A stretch of 64,000 nt of DNA from Muribaculaceae bacterium Isolate-013 (NCI) (GTDB taxonomy: Bacteria; Bacteroidota; Bacteroidia; Bacteroidales; Muribaculaceae): the NCBI GenBank assembly GCA_004102785.1, contig SCEJ01000001.1, positions 62,001 to 126,000 of the forward strand, in the 5' to 3' direction. Made by a program: the position numbers and the translations under genes. Positions 57,510-64,000 of the stretch are shown here, piece by piece (within the stretch, counting starts at the first letter, position 1; every line of letters begins with the position of its first letter). The notes below the pieces were generated by a model. That model saw nothing but the letters and a program-made list of their open reading frames with translations, did not search any database and was not told the origin of the DNA.

Positions 57510-58796
57510 ATGGAGAGACTCATGCACTTCGTATGGCACCACCGTCTCGGCCTGAGGGGCGACCTCCACACCGTGGACGGACGTCGCGTGCGTGTGCTTG
57601 ACCAGGGAACGCTCAACAACGATGCCGGACCCGATTTCTTCAACGCATCCATTGAAATCGACGGCCAATGCTGGGCCGGAAATGTGGAGATGCATGTACG
57701 CGCCTCCGACTGGTACAACCACCGCCATCACCTCGACCACGCATACGACTCGGTAGTGCTCCACGTAGTGCTGCATGACGACCGCGAGGTATGCCGCCCC
57801 GACGGCTCCGTGATACCACAGATGGTAATCCGGTGCTCGGCCGAGGCCGCCGACCGGTGCAACCGCCTCACCGAGCAGGCTTCATGGGACCTGCCGTGCC
57901 GCGACACCATTTCAGGCATTCCGCCGGTCTACATCACCGACTGGATTACAGCCCTGGCATTTGAGCGCTTCCTATGCAAAAGCGAGCGGCTGCGCGACGA
58001 CGTGGCCGAAAGCAACGGCAACTGGAGCGCCGCCGCCTACCGGATGCTGGCCCGCGGACTCGGCTTCGGACTCAATGCCCAGCCCTTCGAGCAACTCGCA
58101 CGCTCCCTGCCGCTGGAGGTGCTGCGGCGCCACAGCGACGACCACACACTCTGCGAGGCCATGGTGATAGGGCAGGCAGGCCTGATTCCCGACCCGCTCA
58201 TTGACGAGGACCCGTATGTCACGCTGCTGCGCCGCAACTACACTTTCATGGCCAATAAGTTCGGACTCAAATGCACAAATCCGGCATGGAAAATGGGGCG
58301 CACACGCCCACAGAACCTCCCCTACCGCCGGCTGGCCTACCTGGCCCAATTCGTGTGCTATTCATCGGAATTCATCGACCTCCTCGAAAGCGCCCGCACA
58401 CTCGACGACATGCGCGACGTTTTCGACCACCCGCTGCTCGGCTTCTGGGCATCGCATTTCACCTTCAGCCCCGGAGCCGGACGCGAACGCTCGGCCCGAG
58501 CCGTGTCGCGCAGCTCCATCGACCGGCTTCTGATCAATGTTGCGCTGCCCCTCCTCCACGCCCGCGCAATGTGGCGCGGCGACATCGACGGCGCCTCCGC
58601 CGTGATAGAGCGCCTCGAAAGCCTTCCGCCCGAGGACAATGCCATAACCCGACTCTTCGCCACCGCGTCGCTGAAAAACACCAGCGCCTTTACATCGCAG
58701 GCACTGATACAGTTGCGGCGCGAATACTGCGAGAAGAAAAAATGCCTCTACTGCCGTTTCGGCCACCGTATGCTGTCGGCCGAAATTCAGAAATAG
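57510..58796 (+). CDS. DUF2851 family protein
   Basis: A 428-residue cytoplasmic protein that begins MERLMHFVWHHRLGLRGDLH and continues LNNDAGPDFFNASIEIDGQC, WAGNVEMHVRASDWYNHRHH and DSVVLHVVLHDD, the signatures of DUF2851 (PF11013), a Bacteroidota-wide family of unknown function. The N-terminal portion with GPDF, NVEMH and the Asp-His steps has the look of an endonuclease-like active site, but that is inference. Length is normal. The start sits about 95 bases after the tRNA terminator; the interval holds no promoter I can identify. Confidence 0.88.
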   Translation: MERLMHFVWHHRLGLRGDLHTVDGRRVRVLDQGTLNNDAGPDFFNASIEIDGQCWAGNVEMHVRASDWYNHRHHLDHAYDSVVLHVVLHDDREVCRPDGSVIPQMVIRCSAEAADRCNRLTEQASWDLPCRDTISGIPPVYITDWITALAFERFLCKSERLRDDVAESNGNWSAAAYRMLARGLGFGLNAQPFEQLARSLPLEVLRRHSDDHTLCEAMVIGQAGLIPDPLIDEDPYVTLLRRNYTFMANKFGLKCTNPAWKMGRTRPQNLPYRRLAYLAQFVCYSSEFIDLLESARTLDDMRDVFDHPLLGFWASHFTFSPGAGRERSARAVSRSSIDRLLINVALPLLHARAMWRGDIDGASAVIERLESLPPEDNAITRLFATASLKNTSAFTSQALIQLRREYCEKKKCLYCRFGHRMLSAEIQK

Positions 58797-58886
58797 CCAT
58801 CGTGCCGCCAGCTTATGTAGCTAAATTAGCAACACGGAAATATCATTACATTCCGCAACTTCAGGCGGTAGTTTACAGATTTTTTG

Positions 58887-58894
58887 TAACTTTG
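58887..58894 (+). promoter_or_regulatory. Probable -7 box of the TetR-type gene
   Basis: TAACTTTG, 63 bases upstream of the start codon; the -33 region is not a good match. Confidence 0.5.
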
Positions 58895-58957
58895 GAGGGT
58901 AATCCGTTCCGGAGCGTTGGATGAGTTCCGGCCCATTACCTAAAAGATAAATTGAAT

Positions 58958-59671
58958 ATGGCAGTAGTTAATGATGTAAAACCCCGCAGGCCGCGCCGCT
59001 CCAAAGCCGACATCGAGGAGGCGATACAGAAGGCAGCCACCGCACAGATCAAGAAAAAAGGATTCTCGCTGGCACTGGTCACCGACATTGTGAAGCGCGC
59101 TAAAATCGAACCGATTGTATTTTACAACCGCTACAAGAATCTTGATGAATTCTATGACGGATTTGTGAAACAGTACGATTACTGGCTGAGCGACCTTATA
59201 CGCAGCAACGCCGCCGACCCGTCGACAGAAGAGGGGCTGGCATCGCTGCTGGAGGCGCTCTTCGAGAAACTTCTCTCCGACAAGATCATGACCGAACTCC
59301 TGCGATGGGAAATTACAGAGGGGAATCATATTACAGAGCGCACCGCCCGTCTGCGCGAACTTCATTCAATGGAGCTTATCAACCATTTCAACGATATGTT
59401 CCGCGACGGCGACATCGACATGGTGGCCACATCGACACTAATTGTGGCCGGGCTCTACTATATGGTGCTCCACAAGGACCGCTCAACATTCGGCGGCATC
59501 GACATCAACTCGCCCGAAGGCCGCGGACGCATACACGCGGCATGCCGCTCGGTATTATCGCTGTTTTTCCGCCGCATCGAATGCGACAGCCGCATCGACC
59601 GCATAGCCGAGAGGATGCGCGCCGAAGGCATCGACGAGGAATCCATAGCACGCTGCATCAACGCCGGCTGA
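58958..59671 (+). CDS. TetR-family transcription regulator
   Basis: About 237 residues from ATG 58958 (MAVVNDVKPRRPRRSKADIE); a TTG six bases earlier is a weaker candidate. Residues about 17-65 form the TetR HTH (AATAQIKKKGFSLALVTDIV, then RAKIEPIVFYNRYKNLDEFY); the rest is an all-helical ligand and dimerisation domain. No neighbouring transporter or enzyme suggests a target. It converges with rarA, the stops lying five bases apart. Confidence 0.85.
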   Translation: MAVVNDVKPRRPRRSKADIEEAIQKAATAQIKKKGFSLALVTDIVKRAKIEPIVFYNRYKNLDEFYDGFVKQYDYWLSDLIRSNAADPSTEEGLASLLEALFEKLLSDKIMTELLRWEITEGNHITERTARLRELHSMELINHFNDMFRDGDIDMVATSTLIVAGLYYMVLHKDRSTFGGIDINSPEGRGRIHAACRSVLSLFFRRIECDSRIDRIAERMRAEGIDEESIARCINAG

Positions 59672-59676
59672 CGGCT

Positions 59677-60975
59677 TCAGCCGGCACTGCCGTTATCCGC
59701 GCCACCGGTGCCCCACCGACTCTGCTGCAAGGCGGCCGCGCGCTCCTCGGCCGGGTTACTGCACGGATTCCAGAAACGTGTGCCCACGAGCGCATCAGGC
59801 AAAAACTGCTGCCTGACGAAATTGCCGGGATAGTCATGGGCATATTTGTAATCTGCGCCATAGCCCAGTTTCTTCATAAGTGATGTAGGGGCATTGCGGA
59901 TGTGAAGCGGCACCGGCAGGTCGCCGGTAGTCTCCACGCGGCCCAGCGCAGCATTTATGGCCATATAGGCTGAATTGCTTTTCGGCGATGTGGCCAGGTA
60001 GATTGTACACTCCGCCAAAGGTATCCGCCCCTCGGGCATACCGATTTTTGTGATGGTGTCGAAAGTGGCGTTTGCCAGCAGCAGTGCGTTGGGATTGGCA
60101 AGGCCGATATCCTCGGAGGCGAGAATCACCAGCCGTCGGGCAATAAACACGGGATCCTCTCCTCCGGCAATCATCCGCGCGAGCCAGTACACGGCGGCAT
60201 CCGGGTCGGAGCCGCGCACACTCTTGATGAAAGCCGAGATAATATCATAGTGCATGTCGCCCTGCTTGTCGTAGGCGGCAGGATTCTCCTGCAGGCGGTC
60301 GATAACCTCCTTGTCGTTGATTACCAGCGGAGCGCCGTGGGGAGTCGACTGCTCCATCAGGTCAAGGATGTTGAGCAGTTTCCGTGCGTCGCCCCCCGAG
60401 AACCGGAAAAGGGCATCGGTCTGCTCCACGCGCACATCGCGCCTGGAGAGAACCTCGTCGCCGCTCAACGCCCGGTCAAGAAGCACCCGGAGCTCCGAAG
60501 CCTCCAGCGGCCTGAGAGTATAGACCTGCGCGCGCGACAACAACGGACGTATCACCTCGAACGACGGATTTTCGGTCGTGGCACCGATTAGCGTCACAGT
60601 TCCGTTCTCCACCGCCCCCAGCAGCGAATCCTGCTGCGACTTGGAGAACCGGTGTATTTCATCTATAAACAATATCGGGCGCCCCTGCGAGAACATGCTC
60701 TGCGCCTCCTGGCGGCAGCGGTCAATCACCTCGCGCACATCCTTCACACCGGAGGTCACGGCCGAAAGCGTGAAAAATTTAGTCTGCGTGGTATTGGCGA
60801 TAATCTTCGCAAGGGTGGTCTTGCCGACCCCCGGAGGTCCCCATAAGATAAAGGAGCTTACCCGTCCGGAATCAATCATCCGGCGGAGTATGCTTCCCGG
60901 GCCTACAAGATGGGTCTGGCCTATATATTCATCAAGGTTGCGCGGGCGCAGCCTCTCGGCAAGTGGAGCAAGCAT
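59677..60975 (-). CDS. rarA: Replication-associated recombination protein A (MgsA/RarA ATPase)
   Basis: A 432-residue AAA+ ATPase that acts at stalled replication forks. Seen are the N-terminal PLAERLRPRNLDEYIGQTHL, Walker A in LWGPPGVGKTTLAKIIANTT, Walker B in ILFIDEIHRFSKSQQDSLLG, sensor 1 in LIGATTENPSFEV, and the tetramerisation part with ARMIAGGEDPVFIARRLVIL, ASEDIGLANPNALLLANATF and YMAINAALG. Length is typical. Confidence 0.96.
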   Translation of the reverse strand: MLAPLAERLRPRNLDEYIGQTHLVGPGSILRRMIDSGRVSSFILWGPPGVGKTTLAKIIANTTQTKFFTLSAVTSGVKDVREVIDRCRQEAQSMFSQGRPILFIDEIHRFSKSQQDSLLGAVENGTVTLIGATTENPSFEVIRPLLSRAQVYTLRPLEASELRVLLDRALSGDEVLSRRDVRVEQTDALFRFSGGDARKLLNILDLMEQSTPHGAPLVINDKEVIDRLQENPAAYDKQGDMHYDIISAFIKSVRGSDPDAAVYWLARMIAGGEDPVFIARRLVILASEDIGLANPNALLLANATFDTITKIGMPEGRIPLAECTIYLATSPKSNSAYMAINAALGRVETTGDLPVPLHIRNAPTSLMKKLGYGADYKYAHDYPGNFVRQQFLPDALVGTRFWNPCSNPAEERAAALQQSRWGTGGADNGSAG

Positions 60976-61016
60976 CAGTAAAAAACTACAATAAAGCGTT
61001 CAGATTTTTTCAGCCA

Positions 61017-61024
61017 CAAATTTA
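61017..61024 (-). promoter_or_regulatory. Probable -7 box of rarA
   Basis: Minus-strand TAAATTTG about 42 bases upstream of the rarA ATG; no clear -33 element. Confidence 0.45.
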
Positions 61025-61112
61025 ACGATTTCAGGCGGCAGGATTCAGGCTCACATATGTTAATGATACTTAATATTAAGCATATATTTAACATTCACCC
61101 CCGATTTTTAGT

Positions 61113-61120
61113 TAATTTTG
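61113..61120 (+). promoter_or_regulatory. Probable -7 box of the small membrane protein gene
   Basis: TAATTTTG, 140 bases upstream of the ATG. The leader that follows is AT-rich and holds no gene. Confidence 0.35.
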
Positions 61121-61260
61121 GAACTCAACTCTCATAATGAACATTCAACCCTCTGCGGTGTTAAAAATTAAAGAGTGGATGGATTTAACATCATGTTCAA
61201 CCATTGTCAGATGCAGACACTCGCCAAACACACTCTGAGAGCCAACTAAAACTGAAAATT

Positions 61261-61491
61261 ATGGAACGAGACGATAACATGCGCCGCCACCCGGGCACCC
61301 CCTACACAATGCGTGTGGTGTTCGGTATCTTCATGATAATATTTTATGTGGCCATCGGCGTGCTCATCCTTGCCGGCGTGCTCAACTTCTACGGCGACTG
61401 GGAATGGCTGCGCTGGGTTGCCGGAATCATACTGGTTGCCTACGGTATATGGCGCGGATACAGGCAGTTCGCCAGCCGCGACAACGACTGA
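61261..61491 (+). CDS. Small two-helix membrane protein of unknown function
   Basis: About 76 residues from ATG 61261 (MERDDNMRRHPGTPYTMRVV), chosen because it begins a hydrophilic leader directly before two transmembrane helices (VVFGIFMIIFYVAIGVLILA, then WLRWVAGIILVAYGIWRGY). The in-frame extension upstream has no helix or signal. No family recognised. It is just upstream of a PstS-like lipoprotein and a TPR protein; in Bacteroidales that pair often stands behind TonB/ExbD genes, and this small protein may be their companion. Confidence 0.65.
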   Translation: MERDDNMRRHPGTPYTMRVVFGIFMIIFYVAIGVLILAGVLNFYGDWEWLRWVAGIILVAYGIWRGYRQFASRDND

Positions 61492-61532
61492 CAGCCGCCG
61501 AAAGCGCATGGCGCCACACCCCGCACCGGCAA

Positions 61533-61550
61533 CCCCGGCCAAGGCCGGGG
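61533..61550 (+). terminator. GC-rich hairpin behind the small membrane protein gene
   Basis: CCCCGGCC (61533-61540) and GGCCGGGG (61543-61550) form a tight stem; a T-rich stretch begins about 8 bases later. It might end the short transcript. Confidence 0.45.
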
Positions 61551-61604
61551 CGCCTGATTTTACATTTTTGTAGCGCAATTATTTCATAATTGGCAAAAGT
61601 TCTG

Positions 61605-61612
61605 TAACTTTG
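61605..61612 (+). promoter_or_regulatory. Probable -7 box of the PstS-like gene
   Basis: TAACTTTG, 31 bases upstream of the start codon; no clear -33. Confidence 0.5.
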
Positions 61613-61642
61613 CTTTGCAAACTCAACCGCTTCCCACCCCAG

Positions 61643-62626
61643 ATGAAAATTCTCACTACATTCACACTCGCCGCCGCCGCGACACTGGCCCTGACCGCCT
61701 GCCACGGCACCGGCAAAAAAAAGCCACCTCAGGAAAACTCCTCCACATCAGGCACACTGGTGATGGCCTGCGACGCTTCATTCGAGAATATCATGGAGCA
61801 GGAGATTGAAGTGTTCGAGTTCTGCTACCCACATGCATCGGTGCTTCCCTATTATATCGACAACCGCTCGGCTATCGACTCACTGATGAACGGATCGGCG
61901 CGTGTGGCCGTGACGGCCACCCCCCTCACTCCCGAGCAGGAGAAGGTGCTTCGCGGCAAGAAGCATTTCGCCAAAAGCAAACGCATCGCAGTCGACGCCA
62001 TCGCAGTCATAGTGAATCCCGACAACGACGTGGAAAACCTCTCGGTAAGCGAACTCGCCGACATCCTCACCGGCAAAGTGACCCGATGGGACGAAATCGC
62101 CCCCTCGCGGCTCGGCAACATACAGGTGGTGTTCGACGGCAACGGCTCCTCTGTGGTGACCTACGCAGTCGACTCCATAATGCACGGCGAAAAGTTCGCC
62201 CCGAACGTTTACTCGGCCAACTCCATGAAAGGGGTGTTCGATGCCGTGCGCGAACGCCGCAACGCCGTAGGGCTTGTAGGCGTAAGCTGGATATCGTCCG
62301 ATTTGCGCACAGCCGACATGTCGGTCGAGGAGAAGACCCGCACCCTGGAGCGCGATGACTCCACCGCCACCGACTTCGTCAGCGACATCAAAGTGATGCC
62401 CGTGCGCCGCGACAACTCTCTGCACGCGGTGAAACCCTACCAGGCCTACATCTTCGACGGCACCTATCCGCTCTTCCGCTCCATATGGATGATCAACACC
62501 GGAGCCACAGGCTCACTGGCCAACGGATTCTTCGCCTTCGTAACCTCCTTCCAGGGGCAGAAACTCATTCAGACCACCGGAGTGCTTCCGGGCACCGTAC
62601 ACCGCCGGATGGTAGAAGTCAACTGA
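61643..62626 (+). CDS. PstS-like substrate-binding lipoprotein
   Basis: About 327 residues from ATG 61643, with a lipoprotein signal (MKILTTFTLAAAATLALTAC, acylated Cys20). Landmarks of the phosphate-binding PBP family are DASFENIMEQEIEVFEFCYP, IAVDAIAVIVNPDNDVENLS, LADILTGKVTRWDEI, and DGNGSSVVTYAVDSIMHGEK; the usual SGSGT-type phosphate loop appears only as GNGSSVV. No PstCAB genes follow, so uptake by an ABC transporter is not supported. In Bacteroidales such proteins often lie with TonB/ExbD and a TPR protein, as here with the TPR gene; they may sense or shuttle a ligand in the periplasm. Confidence 0.8.
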   Translation: MKILTTFTLAAAATLALTACHGTGKKKPPQENSSTSGTLVMACDASFENIMEQEIEVFEFCYPHASVLPYYIDNRSAIDSLMNGSARVAVTATPLTPEQEKVLRGKKHFAKSKRIAVDAIAVIVNPDNDVENLSVSELADILTGKVTRWDEIAPSRLGNIQVVFDGNGSSVVTYAVDSIMHGEKFAPNVYSANSMKGVFDAVRERRNAVGLVGVSWISSDLRTADMSVEEKTRTLERDDSTATDFVSDIKVMPVRRDNSLHAVKPYQAYIFDGTYPLFRSIWMINTGATGSLANGFFAFVTSFQGQKLIQTTGVLPGTVHRRMVEVN

Positions 62627-62702
62627 TACACCGACAACGGTTAATCCCTATCACTCTCTTAAAGTCAAAAAGGAAAAAGTAATATAAAAAAAATAGACTC
62701 TC

Positions 62703-64000
62703 ATGAAATCTAAATTCTTACTGACACTCCTGGCCGGCGCCGCGCTCAGCGCTTCAGCCCAAGGCTTCAAGGACGGCGTGGAATACTACCGCGCCGACCA
62801 GCCCGAAGAAGCGGCCATCATCATCAACAACAACCTCAACGAGGCAGGAATCGACCAGGCCTCGGCCTATTACTTCCTGGGCCAGATCGCTCTCAAGAAC
62901 GGCAACAAGGCAAAAGCCCGCGAATACTTCGACAAAGGCCTGGGAGTGAACCCCGACAACGCCTACAACTACATCGGACTCGGCGCACTCGCCCTTGCCG
63001 ACGGAAACACCTCCGACGCCTCACGCTACTTCAAGGATGCCAAAGGGAAAGCCAAGAAAGACCCCGACATGCTCACCGAAATCGCCCGCGCATACTTCGT
63101 GGCCGACCCCGTGAAATACTCCGACGAGATTTCAAAAGCCCTCGCCGATGCCAAGAAAGCCAAAAAGAACGCACCCGCGCCCTTCATCCTCGAAGGCGAC
63201 ATGCTGGCCGGCACCAACGCCGGTGAGGCTGCAGGCATGTATGAGATGGCCGCACAGTTCGACACCGACCAGACCCACCCCGAGGCTTATGTGAAGTACG
63301 CGCGCACATACTTCCCCGTAAACGCCACCTTCGCCATCAACAAGCTCAAGGACCTCCTCGCCCAGCAGCCCAACTCGGCCCTGGCACAGCGCGAGCTCGC
63401 CGAAAAATACTACGACAACAACCAGCTCACAATGGCCGCCGAGCAATATGAGCAGTATATCAAAAACCCCAACAGCTTCAAGAAGGACAAGCAGCGCCTG
63501 GTAGGCCTCCTCTTCTTCGCAAAGCGCTATCCCGAGAGCTACAACCTCGCAAGTGAGATTCTGCGCGAAGACCCCGCCAACTACTACATGCAGCGCCTGC
63601 AGTTCTACAACAAGAAAGCCATGGGTGAGAACGAAGCAGCAAAAGCTGCCGCCGAGACCCTCTTCGCCAACTCCAAGGCCGAGCTCAACTCGCAGGACTA
63701 CTCACAGTACGGCGACCTGCTTCAGGAAATGGGCCAGGACACCCTTGCCGTCGCCGCATTCGAGAAGGCCGTGACCATCGACCCGAAGAAAACATCCCTG
63801 CTCAAAGACCTCTCGGCAGCCTACAACACCGCCAAAATGTACGACAAAGCCGCCGAGGCAATGCAGAAATATGTAGATGCAATGGGCGACGACGTTGACC
63901 CCAACGATGTGTTCCAGCTCGCACGCCGCTACCAGAATCTCGCCATCACCAACATGGACGGCGACCAGGCGGCATTCGATGCAGCCATTGCCAAGGCCAA
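62703..64000 (+). CDS. Exported TPR protein, truncated by the window end
   Basis: 432 codons are present, no stop in the window. ATG 62703 opens a signal peptide (MKSKFLLTLLAGAALSASAQ). The mature part is a chain of TPR units from about residue 20 (GFKDGVEYYRADQPEEAAII, ASAYYFLGQIALKNGNKAKA, AYNYIGLGALALADGNTSDA, then later LAVAAFEKAVTIDPKKTSLL). It lies 76 bases behind the PstS-like gene and is likely cotranscribed. Known Bacteroidales relatives in this position are periplasmic TPR proteins near TonB systems; function not determined. Confidence 0.82.
   Translation, partial: MKSKFLLTLLAGAALSASAQGFKDGVEYYRADQPEEAAIIINNNLNEAGIDQASAYYFLGQIALKNGNKAKAREYFDKGLGVNPDNAYNYIGLGALALADGNTSDASRYFKDAKGKAKKDPDMLTEIARAYFVADPVKYSDEISKALADAKKAKKNAPAPFILEGDMLAGTNAGEAAGMYEMAAQFDTDQTHPEAYVKYARTYFPVNATFAINKLKDLLAQQPNSALAQRELAEKYYDNNQLTMAAEQYEQYIKNPNSFKKDKQRLVGLLFFAKRYPESYNLASEILREDPANYYMQRLQFYNKKAMGENEAAKAAAETLFANSKAELNSQDYSQYGDLLQEMGQDTLAVAAFEKAVTIDPKKTSLLKDLSAAYNTAKMYDKAAEAMQKYVDAMGDDVDPNDVFQLARRYQNLAITNMDGDQAAFDAAIAKA

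Noticed and set aside
61643-62626. Part of a phosphate ABC transporter (pstSCAB)
   Set aside because: No permease or ATPase genes follow; the neighbour is a TPR protein, a Bacteroidales pattern tied to TonB systems.

Overview
The window looks like a chromosomal segment of a Bacteroidota bacterium of the order Bacteroidales, probably Muribaculaceae or a close relative (inference from gene content and style, not from a marker search). Pointers are the Bacteroidota promoter signature (TTTG or TTG, about 19-21 bases, then TAnnTTTG) in front of many genes, a TonB-dependent receptor followed by an SP-II lipoprotein, proteins ending in type 9 secretion sorting domains, a Bacteroidales-type ABC-F protein, DUF2851 and GxxExxY proteins. 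Most of the DNA is GC-rich; one island (about 39.5-42.9 kb) is clearly AT-rich.

Layout. 1-9.2 kb, minus strand: etfA (cut by the window edge), etfB, purL, a small Dabb protein, an outer-membrane beta-barrel protein and an ABC-F ATPase. 9.3-10.15 kb: a gene-free array of six 114-bp direct repeats closed by an inverted copy and bounded by inverted ends. 10.2-15.1 kb, minus: TonB-dependent receptor plus OB-fold lipoprotein. 15.4-25.3 kb, plus: a type-B sorting-domain protein, uvrA, an MFS nucleoside-type transporter, a GxxExxY protein boxed in by inverted repeats and satellites, rsmE, kdsA and a TPR protein. 25.3-32.9 kb: a MITE-like inverted repeat, mgtC-type gene, a giant FN3/type-A sorting-domain protein, a two-domain FISUMP-like protein and an aquaporin. 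33.1-39.4 kb, plus: flavodiiron protein, UDG-family glycosylase, DedA, rpe, and a receiver/PPDK-type ATP-grasp fusion. 39.6-42.8 kb: a probable type II restriction-modification island with a regulator on each side. 43.1-64 kb, mainly plus: coiled-coil protein, dipeptidyl peptidase IV, membrane protein-miaA-secreted protein operon, DsbD-domain protein, dsbD-mazG, secreted protein-topB-Cys-rich membrane protein, tRNA-Cys, DUF2851 protein, TetR regulator, rarA (minus), small membrane protein, PstS-like lipoprotein and a TPR protein running off the end.

Most genes are housekeeping or envelope functions: electron transfer, purine synthesis, DNA repair and topology, LPS Kdo synthesis, tRNA/rRNA modification, periplasmic thiol chemistry and nutrient uptake. 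The accessory material is the restriction-modification island and the intergenic repeat families. The repeat family at 9.3-10.15 kb recurs at 21.19-21.27 and 21.94-22.02 kb in opposite orientations around the GxxExxY gene; together with the R-M island it is the most interesting part of the window.
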